Below are positions 1 to 8,963 of a stretch of DNA of 64,000 bases, one piece after another. The notes under the pieces are model-generated. The model was given only the letters and a program-made list of their open reading frames with translations. It was not told the origin of the DNA and did no database searches. Position 1 is the first letter of the stretch. Each line of letters starts with the position of its first letter. The DNA is from an uncultured Burkholderiales bacterium (GTDB taxonomy: Bacteria > Pseudomonadota > Gammaproteobacteria > Burkholderiales > Burkholderiaceae_C), in the NCBI GenBank assembly GCA_903876885.1, contig CAIRBP010000112.1, positions 1-64,000 on the forward strand, read 5' to 3'. Position numbers and translations under genes: made by a program.

Positions 1-1
1 A

Positions 2-364
2 ACAAAGTCAGCGCCGGTCATCGTGATCGTTGCCTCTGACGCGCATTTTTATGAGCATCTCCCAAAAACGTTCCCCAACAAACCTGATGCAAAAGAGATG
101 TTTGCTGGTAACGCTGGACTTGCACAGGCGACAGCAACACGTAACACAACACTTGCGGGAGCATACTTTATGATTGCTGCTCGTGCGCACGGTTTGGACT
201 GCGGACCTATGAGTGGGTTTGACGCTGCGAAAGTAAACGCAGAGTTCTTCCCCGATGGACAGTGCAAAGTCGACTTCCTGCTCAACTTAGGTTACGCAGA
301 TTCATCCAAAATCTTCCCGCGTAATCCTAGACTTAGTTTCGAAGAGGCTTGTAAAGTCCTCTGA
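2..364 (+). CDS. Malonic semialdehyde reductase / nitroreductase family (RutE/HadB-like), 5' partial
   Basis: C-terminal part of a flavin-dependent nitroreductase-family protein of the RutE/HadB type, which in characterised members reduces malonic semialdehyde to 3-hydroxypropionate with NAD(P)H and FMN. The frame is open from base 2 (TKSAPVIVIVASD), so the track's GTG start at 23 is internal and the gene begins outside the window. The family is about 195 residues; roughly 120 are present. The ending NLGYADSSKIFPRNPRLSFEEA is typical of the subfamily, as is the GPMSGFD segment. The family assignment is from protein pattern; the substrate is inferred. It ends in TGA, followed by about 145 bp without a gene. 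Confidence 0.85.
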   Translation, partial: TKSAPVIVIVASDAHFYEHLPKTFPNKPDAKEMFAGNAGLAQATATRNTTLAGAYFMIAARAHGLDCGPMSGFDAAKVNAEFFPDGQCKVDFLLNLGYADSSKIFPRNPRLSFEEACKVL

Positions 365-508
365 TCTTTGCGCTTCCTACAAGTAGAGTAAGCTTTGGGT
401 CGCTAAAACTTGCCTGCCCGCTATGAACTTTGGCAGACCTAAAGCTGAATCTCGGGTTTATGCCTAGATTTAAATAAAAATCGTCGATGTTTAAGAAATT
501 AATTAGTT

Positions 509-982
509 ATGAAGACATTTCAAAGCGTTGATGATTTACTCTCCTTTGTAGGTCAAGATGTATCCACAAGCGATTGGATTACGATCGACCAGGAAAAAAT
601 CAATCAGTTCGCCTCAGCAACTGGCGATCATCAGTGGATTCATACCGATCCCATCAGAGCGACTCAAGGACCATTTAAGACGACGATTGCTCACGGATTC
701 TTAACCCTTTCACTGATACCTGAGATGATCAGAACTGCGCTTGAATTTCCTCCCACTAGCATGGCTATCAATTACGGCTTGAACAAGGTACGGTTTACAA
801 ACCCCGTTCCTGTGAACTCTAAACTCAGAGGCAATTTTCATTTACTCGAAGTAGAGACTTTAAGAGACGCGGAAACACAAAATGAGAACGGTTTCCAGAT
901 GATTTGGCGAGTAACCATTGAACAAGAAGGCGCAGTCAAACCAGTTTGCATTGCTGACTCAGTAATACGCAGGTATCACTAA
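509..982 (+). CDS. MaoC family dehydratase
   Basis: A 157-residue single hot-dog-fold protein of the MaoC/NodN-like enoyl-CoA hydratase family. The hydratase signature is clear: FASATGDHQWIHTDPIRA at about residues 33-50 carries the Asp/His pair (GDHQWIH) that in (R)-specific enoyl-CoA hydratases activates water, followed by the glycine/serine-rich TIAHGFLTLSL segment. Family members hydrate 2-enoyl-CoA in fatty acid or polyhydroxyalkanoate metabolism; the actual substrate cannot be read here. It stands alone, convergent with trmL, whose stop lies 15 bp away. Start ATG is preceded by an AT-rich leader with no strong ribosome binding site. Confidence 0.88.
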   Translation: MKTFQSVDDLLSFVGQDVSTSDWITIDQEKINQFASATGDHQWIHTDPIRATQGPFKTTIAHGFLTLSLIPEMIRTALEFPPTSMAINYGLNKVRFTNPVPVNSKLRGNFHLLEVETLRDAETQNENGFQMIWRVTIEQEGAVKPVCIADSVIRRYH

Positions 983-997
983 GCGTACCAACGACAC

Positions 998-1471
998 TTA
1001 TTGCTTGGTTGAGGCAAAACTATTTTGTCGCCACGCCTCGTAAGTAACTATCGATACCGAGTTGGATAGATTCAAACTGCGCTGACCACTTAGCATAGGT
1101 AGCAAAAGACGCTGAGACTGCGGGAAACTCTCCCTAATTAGATCGGGTAACCCCTTTGTCTCGGATCCAAAAAAGAACCAATCGCCAGGTTTAAAGTCAA
1201 CACTGAAAACATTTTTCGTGCCCTTTGTGGTCAAAGCAAAGCAACGCTCAAAATCCGGCGCCGCGTTGCTTAAAAAGCTCTGCCAGTTTAAGTACTTCTT
1301 CACCTCTGCGTACTCATGGTAGTCCAAACCAGCACGTCGCATCAAAGGGTCAGACATTTGAAATCCAAGCGGCTCTATTAAATGAAGATTGCAACCTGTG
1401 TTTGCGCAAAGACGAATTACGTTACCCGTGTTTGGGGGAATTTCCGGTTGTACTAAAACAATATTGAACAT
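998..1471 (-). CDS. trmL: tRNA (cytidine(34)-2'-O)-methyltransferase TrmL
   Basis: SPOUT-class methyltransferase of 157 residues, the usual TrmL length. TrmL 2'-O-methylates the wobble nucleotide of tRNA-Leu isoacceptors (CAA and UAA anticodons in E. coli) using S-adenosylmethionine. The N-terminus MFNIVLVQPEIPPNTGNVIRLCAN, the GSETKGLP loop and the C-terminal knot segment LPMLSGQRSLNLSNSVSIV are all diagnostic. A tRNA-Leu(CAA), the expected substrate type, lies in this same window at about 55.3 kb, although that proximity is probably coincidental. Convergent with the MaoC gene and divergent from the BioC-like methyltransferase, with 162 bp between the start codons. Confidence 0.93.
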   Translation of the reverse strand: MFNIVLVQPEIPPNTGNVIRLCANTGCNLHLIEPLGFQMSDPLMRRAGLDYHEYAEVKKYLNWQSFLSNAAPDFERCFALTTKGTKNVFSVDFKPGDWFFFGSETKGLPDLIRESFPQSQRLLLPMLSGQRSLNLSNSVSIVTYEAWRQNSFASTKQ

Positions 1472-1633
1472 TGGAAGGTTGTCATTAGCGCTCAGCGCAA
1501 AAATAAAAAAGGTATTGAATTCCTAAAATGAACCAATATAGTTAACCACTTAGAATCACAAGCTGTATTATCCCTTTCTTGCGCAACCAAAAAACGCGGC
1601 AATTCTCTAAGATAACCCACTACTGCATTACCG

Positions 1634-2557
1634 ATGAGTTCCAGTCTCCCGCCAACCTTAGATCCTAGCGCTGCTAAACGTTTTAAATTGCGACAAAGTT
1701 TAGATAATCCAGCTTGGCTTCACGGTGAGGTTGCGAAGAGGATGGAGCAACGACTTGACTGGTTCAAAGAAGAACCTACATCTTGGATTGACTGGGAACC
1801 TCTCAACGGGGGATTATCCACTCACAAAAGCATTCAAAACAGGTATCCAAAGGCAAATTCACTCATCACCGAACCTAGCGAACGAAGGTTGAAACTCGCT
1901 CGGCAAGCGCTAACTCGGAACTGGATCAGTCGGTATATACCTCGCTTTAAAGATTCAAAAATATTGATTCGAGGCAAGCAGTCATTTGCGTTATCACACA
2001 CGCCGAGCAACTCTTTAGTTGACCTCGTTTGGGCCAACATGTTGTTGCACTTAGAGCCCAATCCAACTGCACTCATAAAGGAATGGCATAAGTCCTTGAG
2101 GGTTGGAGGGTGGGTCATGTTTAGTTGCCTTGGACCTGATACGTGCAAAGAGCTCAGAGTCATTTATGAGCAACTCGGTTGGGGCGTGACGAATCACGAC
2201 TTTACTGACATGCATGACTGGGGAGATATGCTTGTGGAAGCAGGTTTCGCAGATCCAGTAATGGACATGGAGCGGATCACGCTTACCTACTCCTCACCGG
2301 AATCACTCATTCAGGACTTGCGAACGCTTGGTGGTAATTTCAATTACAAACGCTACCAAGCACTCAGAGGACGATCATGGTTAAAAGAGTTCAAATCACA
2401 ACTCTCTTTATTAACCAATGAATCCTTAAAAATACCTCTTACTTTTGAAATTATTTACGGCCATGCGTTTAAAGTTGCACCGAAAATAAAGGTGTCTCAA
2501 TCCTCAGCCTTCTCAGCCGAGGATATGAGGGCGATGCTCAAAGCGGGGAAGACATAG
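1634..2557 (+). CDS. BioC-like class I SAM-dependent methyltransferase
   Basis: A 307-residue Rossmann-fold methyltransferase resembling the BioC-like proteins encoded next to trmL (often with comF) in Burkholderiales. The centre is recognisable: DLVWANMLLHLEPNPTALIKEWHKSLRVGGWVMFSCLGPDT, equivalent to motifs post-II/III of BioC. The usual SAM-binding motif I (DxGxGxG) is absent and replaced by WIDWEPLNGGLSTHKS near residue 55, followed by an acidic residue in SLITEPSE that could bind the ribose. BioC methylates malonyl-ACP to start pimelate synthesis; whether this protein does so is uncertain, because the family includes paralogues of unknown role. ATG start; convergent with dxs, 8 bp away. 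Confidence 0.75.
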   Translation: MSSSLPPTLDPSAAKRFKLRQSLDNPAWLHGEVAKRMEQRLDWFKEEPTSWIDWEPLNGGLSTHKSIQNRYPKANSLITEPSERRLKLARQALTRNWISRYIPRFKDSKILIRGKQSFALSHTPSNSLVDLVWANMLLHLEPNPTALIKEWHKSLRVGGWVMFSCLGPDTCKELRVIYEQLGWGVTNHDFTDMHDWGDMLVEAGFADPVMDMERITLTYSSPESLIQDLRTLGGNFNYKRYQALRGRSWLKEFKSQLSLLTNESLKIPLTFEIIYGHAFKVAPKIKVSQSSAFSAEDMRAMLKAGKT

Positions 2558-2565
2558 AGAATAGG

Positions 2566-4425
2566 CTACTTGAAAAATCGAGTGCGAATCGAGGCCTCAA
2601 TACCCTTAGCGTCCAAGCCCAGTTGAGAGAGTATCTTTGCTGGGTCGCCGTGAACTGTAAATTCATCGTGAATACCAAGCCTTAAAACTGGGATTGATAA
2701 ACCTGCATCTTGAAGGGCCTCTAAAACTGCACTACCCGCACCGCCCATTAATACACCCTCCTCAACGGTCACCAAAGCAGAGTGTTCCTGCGCAAGTTCA
2801 AAAAGTAATTTTGTATCAAGCGGTTTAGCCCAGCGCATATTGGCAACTGTTGCGTCCAATTTCTCACCTACCTCTAAAGCGGGATATAAAAGCGTACCAA
2901 ACGCAAGTATTGCAATGCTACTTGTGTCACCTTTGGTTTTGGTGGTGGTTCTGCGAACCTCACCACGTCCAAAGGGTAGGGTTTGTTCAATACTGCCCGT
3001 CTTTGTACCCGCACCTGAGCCTCTGGGATATCGAACCGCTACACAGTGATCCTGTGCATAGGCGGTAGATAACAAAGCATAACACTCTGCCTCATCGGCT
3101 GGACAAGCCACGCTAACGTTAGCAACGCAGCGTAGAAAAGCAATATCGTATATGCCGGCGTGAGTGGCCCCATCAGCACCTACGATGCCAGCTCTATCCA
3201 GTGCAAGAACGAGCGGCAGTTTTTGCAGCGCAGCGTCATGAATGAGTTGATCGTAAGCTCGTTGTAAAAACGTTGAGTAGATCGCAACAACAGGCTTTAA
3301 ACCCTCACATGCCAAACCTGCCGCAAATGTCAGCGCATGCTGCTCTGCTATGCCCACATCAAAATAGCGAGCAGGAAATTTCTGCTCAAACTCGACCATA
3401 CCAGAGCCCTCACGCATCGCCGGCGTGATACCAATTAAACGATTGTCGCGGGCGGCCATATCGCAAAGCCATGAACCAAAGACTTGACTAAAGGTTTGCT
3501 TTGGAGCGGCAGTGGGCGGGGTAATGCCGACCTTAGGGTCAAACTTACCAGGACCGTGATACATCACAGGATCAGATTCAGCAAGCTTGTATCCCTGCCC
3601 TTTCTTGGTCACTACGTGCAGGAACTGCGGCCCTTTGAGACTTTTGATATTTTCAAGCGTCGGAATGAGCGAGTCCAAATCATGTCCATCTATTGGACCA
3701 ATATAGTTAAAGCCGAATTTCTCAAAAAGAGTTGCAGGCACAACGAATCCTTTTGCTTGCTCTTCAAAGCGCTTAGCCAATTCAAAAAGAGGCGGAGCAC
3801 TTTTTAAGATTTGTTTGCCCGCCTCTTTCGCGCTGGCATAAAAACGTCCACTCATGAGTTGCGCCAAGTACCGGTTAAGTGCCCCAACCGGAGGGCTGAT
3901 CGACATATCGTTATCGTTCAGGATGACCAAAATGTTGCAATCTGCAACGCCCGCATTATTAAGTGCTTCAAACGCCATACCCGCAGTCATGGCACCGTCA
4001 CCGATGATTGCAACACAGCTTCTGTGCTCACCCTTTTCTTTAGCAGCAACGGCCATACCAAGCGCAGCAGAAATACTGGTTGAGGAGTGAGCGGTACCAA
4101 AGGCATCGTAAATGCTCTCACTGCGCATCGGAAATCCACTAATTCCCCCTAGTTGGCGAAGTGTAGACATCTTGTCTCGACGCCCCGTTAGTATTTTGTG
4201 GGGATATGTTTGGTGTCCCACATCCCAAACCAATCGATCCTCTGGTGTATTGAAAACGTAGTGCAAGGCGACGGAGAGCTCGACCGTTCCAAGGTTGGAA
4301 CTTAAATGTCCCCCAGTTTGTGAAACACTGTGAATTAAATAATCCCTCAACTCCGCCGCCAAGGGCTTGAGTTGTTCTCTAGAGAGGCGCCTAAGATCTG
4401 AGGGGGATTGAATTTGATCTAACAT
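2566..4425 (-). CDS. dxs: 1-deoxy-D-xylulose-5-phosphate synthase
   Basis: Thiamine-diphosphate enzyme that condenses pyruvate and glyceraldehyde 3-phosphate, the first step of the MEP isoprenoid pathway and a branch to thiamine and pyridoxal. At 619 residues it matches the E. coli enzyme (620). Visible features are [13 protein letters not shown] at about 67-78, the ThDP motif GDGAMTAG (142-149) ending in NDN (170-172), and the pyrimidine-domain segment [19 protein letters not shown] with its conserved Glu. It is the last gene of xseB-ispA-dxs, with only 8 bp between the ispA stop and the dxs start, so co-transcription is likely. Confidence 0.97.
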   Translation of the reverse strand: MLDQIQSPSDLRRLSREQLKPLAAELRDYLIHSVSQTGGHLSSNLGTVELSVALHYVFNTPEDRLVWDVGHQTYPHKILTGRRDKMSTLRQLGGISGFPMRSESIYDAFGTAHSSTSISAALGMAVAAKEKGEHRSCVAIIGDGAMTAGMAFEALNNAGVADCNILVILNDNDMSISPPVGALNRYLAQLMSGRFYASAKEAGKQILKSAPPLFELAKRFEEQAKGFVVPATLFEKFGFNYIGPIDGHDLDSLIPTLENIKSLKGPQFLHVVTKKGQGYKLAESDPVMYHGPGKFDPKVGITPPTAAPKQTFSQVFGSWLCDMAARDNRLIGITPAMREGSGMVEFEQKFPARYFDVGIAEQHALTFAAGLACEGLKPVVAIYSTFLQRAYDQLIHDAALQKLPLVLALDRAGIVGADGATHAGIYDIAFLRCVANVSVACPADEAECYALLSTAYAQDHCVAVRYPRGSGAGTKTGSIEQTLPFGRGEVRRTTTKTKGDTSSIAILAFGTLLYPALEVGEKLDATVANMRWAKPLDTKLLFELAQEHSALVTVEEGVLMGGAGSAVLEALQDAGLSIPVLRLGIHDEFTVHGDPAKILSQLGLDAKGIEASIRTRFFK

Positions 4426-4433
4426 TTTTATTC

Positions 4434-5378
4434 TTAATAACTACGGTTAACAACCTTCAAAGCAATTGCCACGAGTGCATCACTATTTTGTAAGTCACTA
4501 TCCAACAATGCTTGATTGGCCTGAACCAACAACACATCAGCCTTGTGTTTTGCAGCGTCCAAGCCCATCAATGATACGTAAGTTGGCTTGTCCGTGCTTG
4601 CATCCTTACCAGCTGTCTTCCCTAAAATAGCAGAATCTGCCGTAACGTCCAAGATATCATCTATTACTTGAAACGCAAGACCTAGAGCACTTCCAAATAT
4701 TTGTAACTTGTTTAGTGCCTGCATTGAAACACCTGCACAAAGTGCCCCCGCAATTACGCTCACCTCCAAGAGTGCACCGGTTTTGAGTTTATGCATCTGG
4801 CTGAGCTGAGTCTCGTTGAGTTGCAGTCCAACGCTTGTCAAATCAATCGCTTGTCCACCGGCCATTCCGTTGTGCCCGGCTGCCCTTGCGATTAAGCCAC
4901 AAAGCTTAGCCTGCAATTGCGCAGGAATTAATGTGGGCTCGGGAGTCAAAATCTCAAACGCCAATGCTTGGAGGGTGTCCCCAGTTAAAAGGGCCATGGC
5001 CTCTCCAAACTGCACATGAACAGTTGGCTTACCGCGTCTTAACACGTCGTTGTCCATGCACGGCATGTCATCATGAACAAGTGAGTAAGCATGAATCAAC
5101 TCAATCGCACACGCGGCCCTAAGCGCAGCCTCACGCCTCCAAACCATCTCACTAGGATCCAGACCGGCTGTACCTGACTCAAATGCACCAATAACAAGTA
5201 GTGACCGTAAGCGCTTACCCCCACCAAGAACCGCATATTTCATTGGCTCCGATAAGTTAGCCGGTGCGTTAGAGGGTATCCATTGATCTAATTTGGTCTC
5301 GATTTCAGCCAAAGCCTTGGTACTCCAAGACTCTAAATCAAATGACTGTGCAAGCTGGGAAATATGGCTAACGTTCAA
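4434..5378 (-). CDS. ispA: Farnesyl diphosphate synthase (polyprenyl synthetase family)
   Basis: Trans-prenyltransferase that makes farnesyl diphosphate from IPP and DMAPP. The first aspartate-rich motif is [10 protein letters not shown] at about residues 102-111 and the second is [17 protein letters not shown] near 52-61 binds diphosphate. The track ORF runs to 341 residues, but its first 27 lie inside xseB. The preferred start is a TTG whose last bases form the xseB stop in a TTGA overlap, giving 314 residues, close to the usual 295-305. This start is inferred from the overlap and family length. The gene links xseB to dxs in the common proteobacterial operon order. Confidence 0.93.
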   Translation of the reverse strand: MNVSHISQLAQSFDLESWSTKALAEIETKLDQWIPSNAPANLSEPMKYAVLGGGKRLRSLLVIGAFESGTAGLDPSEMVWRREAALRAACAIELIHAYSLVHDDMPCMDNDVLRRGKPTVHVQFGEAMALLTGDTLQALAFEILTPEPTLIPAQLQAKLCGLIARAAGHNGMAGGQAIDLTSVGLQLNETQLSQMHKLKTGALLEVSVIAGALCAGVSMQALNKLQIFGSALGLAFQVIDDILDVTADSAILGKTAGKDASTDKPTYVSLMGLDAAKHKADVLLVQANQALLDSDLQNSDALVAIALKVVNRSY

Positions 5379-5644
5379 GGTGCGGCTTTCCAGGGTTTTA
5401 AATCGCCGTCTTCCAGCATTTTGATTTGATCCTCGACGGCCTCTAATTGCTCTCGGCAAAACTTCAGTAAAAAGGCGCCTCTTTTATAGGAGGTCAATAA
5501 TTTTTCTAAAGGTAACTGTCCTGACTCCATTTGGGAAACCAAGCCCTCTATCTCGGCTAGAGCGCTTTCGTAACTCTCTGGCGCAGGTGCTGAATCTTTA
5601 ACGGCTGGTACTGAGGGTGCCTTTGGCATGCGATTTAAGCCCAA
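5375..5644 (-). CDS. xseB: Exodeoxyribonuclease VII small subunit
   Basis: Small subunit of exonuclease VII, which with several copies per XseA degrades single-stranded DNA. The 89-residue product holds the family core [26 protein letters not shown] followed by a second helix ([22 protein letters not shown]). It starts at the ATG giving MGLNRMPK; a second ATG five codons later (MPKAPSVP) is an alternative. The first gene of the xseB-ispA-dxs operon, it overlaps ispA by 4 bp (TTGA). It is transcribed divergently from the Rieske oxygenase gene across 147 bp that must hold both promoters. Confidence 0.95.
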   Translation of the reverse strand: MGLNRMPKAPSVPAVKDSAPAPESYESALAEIEGLVSQMESGQLPLEKLLTSYKRGAFLLKFCREQLEAVEDQIKMLEDGDLKPWKAAP

Positions 5645-5791
5645 GTGTTGGTAGAAAGTCTCAATTGTAGGGCGATGAGCGCACCGAAATAGGAGTACCC
5701 GGGGTAGAATCGGGGTTTTCCGCCAGAAATTAACTGGTTTCCCTCATAACTTCTATTACTTCCCTGTGGGGAGTCTTTAGGTCAGGTCAAA

Positions 5792-6943
5792 ATGTCTGAT
5801 TTAAGTCTTCAACTGCAGCAGGCGTTTAGTCAACTTCCTGTCTCTAGCTACTCCGATGAAGCGCTTTTTAAGCGCGAAATCGATACTTTGTTCAACAAAG
5901 GGCCTAAATACGTCGGTCATTCGTTGTCTGTCCCGCAGCTGGGAGACTATCACGCCATCCAACAAGAGCGCGAGGGGCGTGTGCTTGTACACACCGAAAA
6001 TGGAGTTGAGCTGCTCTCTAATGTTTGCCGCCACAGACAGGCTGTAATCCTGCGCGGTCGCGGCAATCTAAGTCAAACGCCAAATGCGGCCAGCGGCGCG
6101 AGCTCAACCTCTAACATTGTTTGCCCCCTCCACCGCTGGACCTACTCCACGAGCGGAGAGTTAATCGGAGCACCACATTTTGCAAAAGATCCTTGCCTCA
6201 ATTTGAACCGGTACAAACTCCAAGAATGGAATGGGCTTCTTTTTGAGGACAACGGACGAGATATCGCCAAAGACTTGCAAGCATTGTCTCCACTTACCAG
6301 CTTAGACTTTACGGGCTATGCACTGGATCATGTTGAGATGCATACCTGTAACTACAACTGGAAAACATTTATCGAAGTCTATTTGGAGGATTACCACGTC
6401 GGCCCTTTCCACCCGGGACTTGGTAACTTTGTTACTTGCGATGACTTGCGTTGGCAGTTTGGAGATGACTTCTCGGTGCAAACAGTTGGCATAGCAAATC
6501 GCCTTGGTAAAGCTGGATCCCCTGTATATGAGCGTTGGCAACAAGAGCTTATGAAATATCGCAACGACAAGGTACCAGAACACGGCGCTATTTGGCTTAC
6601 CTACTATCCGCACATCATGGTCGAGTGGTATCCACATGTACTGACGGTATCTACTCTTCAACCGATAAGCCCAACTCAGACGATGAACAGGGTGGAGTTT
6701 TACTACCCCGAAGAAATCGTGGCCTTCGAACGTGAGTTTGTTGAGGCACAGCGTGCTGCCTACATGGAAACCTGTGTAGAGGATGATGAAATCGCCGAAC
6801 GCATGGATGCAGGTCGCTTGGCCTTACTTCAGCGAGGAGACAATGAAGTAGGTCCCTATCAAAGTCCTATGGAAGACGGCATGCAACAATTCCACGAGTG
6901 GTACCGCAGGAATATGACCGAAGATTTGAATACGACAGAATAA
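5792..6943 (+). CDS. Rieske [2Fe-2S] aromatic ring-hydroxylating oxygenase, alpha subunit type
   Basis: A 383-residue Rieske non-heme iron oxygenase. The Rieske cluster ligands are visible as CRH (79-81) and CPLH (111-114). The catalytic domain carries NWKTFIEVYLEDYHVGPFHPGL, giving the two iron histidines at about 202 and 207 with the bridging acidic residue just before. No beta-subunit or ferredoxin gene is adjacent. The reductase-like flavoprotein at 46.6 kb is of a type that could pass electrons, but that is speculation. The substrate is unknown. Orthologues are commonly found divergent from xseB in Burkholderiales, which suggests a core rather than catabolic-island role. Confidence 0.85.
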   Translation: MSDLSLQLQQAFSQLPVSSYSDEALFKREIDTLFNKGPKYVGHSLSVPQLGDYHAIQQEREGRVLVHTENGVELLSNVCRHRQAVILRGRGNLSQTPNAASGASSTSNIVCPLHRWTYSTSGELIGAPHFAKDPCLNLNRYKLQEWNGLLFEDNGRDIAKDLQALSPLTSLDFTGYALDHVEMHTCNYNWKTFIEVYLEDYHVGPFHPGLGNFVTCDDLRWQFGDDFSVQTVGIANRLGKAGSPVYERWQQELMKYRNDKVPEHGAIWLTYYPHIMVEWYPHVLTVSTLQPISPTQTMNRVEFYYPEEIVAFEREFVEAQRAAYMETCVEDDEIAERMDAGRLALLQRGDNEVGPYQSPMEDGMQQFHEWYRRNMTEDLNTTE

Positions 6944-7025
6944 TCCCGTACTCCCCGATCTTTTTTGATTTTGGGCTTGTTGGTGACCATTTCATATTTT
7001 TCGTTAGCTACGACCAAGGCACGTT

Positions 7026-7907
7026 TTGACCTATCAAACTATTATCTCTGCTAGCCAGTTACAACACTTAATCAAAACTCAACCCTCCAAAGTTGTAATC
7101 TTTGACTGTAGCTTTGATCTAGCCGACCCTGATAAGGGCTATACGCAATTCAAGGACAACCGAATAGCAGGCGCTTTATACGCAAGCCTTGATACGGATT
7201 TATCTGCACATGACCCAGTTAACGCCGTCAACGGTGGACGTCATCCCTTGCCTCGTCGAGAAATCTTTGCTATTTGGTTGTCGCACATGGGGGTTACAAA
7301 TGACACCCAAGTAGTTGTCTATGACCGTCAAGGCGTAAACTTTTGTGGACGTCTATGGTGGATGCTTAAATGGTGTGGGCACGCATCTGTTGCAGTCTTA
7401 GACGGGGGATTAAAGGGATGGACTGACGCTCACGGAGCGCTAGAAAGCGGCGAACCAACTACAGCAAAGTCAGTAGAGCTAAACCAGGCTCCATCCTTCC
7501 AACTCAGTGAGCCTTTGGTGAAGATGCTCAGTCTGGATGAGTTGAAAACCGAACTCGGAAGTAGTTCTCGTCCCACATTAGTTGATGCTCGCGCAACACC
7601 TCGCTACAAAGGAGAGGTTGAGCCATTAGACCCAGTTGCAGGACACATTCCGGGTGCACTCAATAGGCCCTTCAATTTCAATCTGAATTCAGAAGGTTTC
7701 TTCAAAAGCAAAGAAGAGCTCAATGCGGAATTTGAAGCTCTTCTGCATTCGGCAAGCCCACATAGCGTAGTCCATCAATGTGGTAGCGGAGTTAGTGCTG
7801 TGCCCAATTTAATTGCAATGGTCATTGCAGGTTATGGCTATACATCTCTTTATCCAGGTAGTTGGAGTGAATGGTCGAGACAGCCCGATGCGCCTGTTGA
7901 AAAATAA
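7026..7907 (+). CDS. Thiosulfate / 3-mercaptopyruvate sulfurtransferase (two rhodanese domains)
   Basis: A 293-residue tandem-rhodanese protein. The N-terminal, catalytically inactive domain includes RIAGALYASLDTDLS and VVVYDRQG; the C-terminal domain has LVDARATPRYKGEVEPLDPVAGHIPGA and the active-site loop HQCGSGVSA at about residue 245. The CGSGV loop is closer to 3-mercaptopyruvate sulfurtransferases (CGSGVTA) than to classical rhodaneses (CRKGVTA). The enzyme would transfer sulfane sulfur from the donor to cyanide or thiols. Start is a TTG (MTYQTIISASQL), chosen because it matches the family N-terminus and no ATG lies nearby. It follows the Rieske gene by about 80 bp. Confidence 0.9.
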   Translation: MTYQTIISASQLQHLIKTQPSKVVIFDCSFDLADPDKGYTQFKDNRIAGALYASLDTDLSAHDPVNAVNGGRHPLPRREIFAIWLSHMGVTNDTQVVVYDRQGVNFCGRLWWMLKWCGHASVAVLDGGLKGWTDAHGALESGEPTTAKSVELNQAPSFQLSEPLVKMLSLDELKTELGSSSRPTLVDARATPRYKGEVEPLDPVAGHIPGALNRPFNFNLNSEGFFKSKEELNAEFEALLHSASPHSVVHQCGSGVSAVPNLIAMVIAGYGYTSLYPGSWSEWSRQPDAPVEK

Positions 7908-7932
7908 AAAATAGCGCGCTTCATCTCAACGC

Positions 7933-8892
7933 TTAATCTATTTGAGCGCCTGATACCTTCACAACCTCTCTCCATTTGATGATATCTTTTCTCAAGATAT
8001 TTGCAAATTCACTTGGTTGTGTAATAAAGGGATCTGCTCCTTGAGCGTTAAATTTTTCAATGATGTCTTTACTCCTTAAGGCCTCTTCAATGTCGTGGTT
8101 AATTTTACGAACGACTGAGGCTGGCGTCTTTGCAGGAGCAAACAGGCCAAACCAAGGAGAAACATCAAAATCTTTAAACCCTGCTTCAGCAATAGTTGGA
8201 ATATTAGGAAAGTTAGCTGAGCGTGCAGAACTCGTTACAGCAACTGCGCGCAGCGTGCCACTCTTAATAGAACCTGCGACAGAAGGCAAACTGGTAAATA
8301 CCAAATTAATTTGCCCACTCATAAGGTCTTGCATTGCAGGGGCTGCACCCTTGTAGGGGATATGCTCAAGTTTAGTTCCAGCAGAAGCATTAAACATGAC
8401 TCCAAGCAAATGATTAACTGAACCATTCCCAGCAGAGCCGAAGGTGAGAGGCTTTTGTCTGGCTTGCTCAACAAGCTCTTGCACAGTTTTGAAGTGTGCG
8501 TCAGGAGCACTGACCAACACAAAGGGTAGCGTAGCTAGGGTGGCAACAGGTGCAAAATCACGCTCAGGGTCAAAGGGAAGCTTTTTGTATAGTGATGCAT
8601 TAATGGCGTGTGAGCCAACGTAGCTCATTAACAGTGTGTACCCATCAGCAGGGGCTAAAGCCACAAACTCCATACCAACGTTACCCCCCGCTCCTGCTCT
8701 ATTCTCGATTACAACGGGTTGCTGCCACTTCTCACTTAGCTTTTGCGCGATGATTCTAGCCAGTGCATCAGAGGCACCGCCGGGTGTTTGAGGGACAACT
8801 ATTTTGACGGGTTTTTGGGGAAACTCTTGGGCTTGAACAAAGTTGAAAAATGTAGCGAATATAAATATCGAAAGAATTAAGAATTTACGCAT
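7933..8892 (-). CDS. Bug family (TctC-type) periplasmic substrate-binding protein 1
   Basis: A 319-residue tripartite tricarboxylate transporter (TTT) receptor homologue. A Sec signal peptide is evident (MRKFLILSIFIFATFFNFVQA), followed by the family start FPQKPVKIVVPQTPGGASDALARIIAQKL, and later ENRAGAGGNVGMEFVA and PYKGAAPAMQDLMSGQI. Bug proteins bind small carboxylates or aromatic acids in the periplasm. No TctA/TctB membrane genes are in the window, so this is an orphan receptor, as is common in Burkholderiales. It is divergent from the TauD-type gene with a 71-bp intergenic region, which hints at shared control. Ligand unknown. Confidence 0.9.
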   Translation of the reverse strand: MRKFLILSIFIFATFFNFVQAQEFPQKPVKIVVPQTPGGASDALARIIAQKLSEKWQQPVVIENRAGAGGNVGMEFVALAPADGYTLLMSYVGSHAINASLYKKLPFDPERDFAPVATLATLPFVLVSAPDAHFKTVQELVEQARQKPLTFGSAGNGSVNHLLGVMFNASAGTKLEHIPYKGAAPAMQDLMSGQINLVFTSLPSVAGSIKSGTLRAVAVTSSARSANFPNIPTIAEAGFKDFDVSPWFGLFAPAKTPASVVRKINHDIEEALRSKDIIEKFNAQGADPFITQPSEFANILRKDIIKWREVVKVSGAQID

Positions 8893-8963
8893 TATTTGAA
8901 CTCCGAAGAACTTACTTGAAATGATACACTTTTACATAACTCCTTATAACTAGAATTAGTACT

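Noticed and set aside
23-364. GTG start at 23 for the nitroreductase-family gene
   Set aside because: The frame is open upstream to the window edge with family-like sequence (TKSAPVIVIV), so the gene is 5' truncated by the window rather than starting here.
3484-3807. 107-codon ORF opposite dxs
   Set aside because: Antisense shadow of a well-identified gene, without family resemblance.
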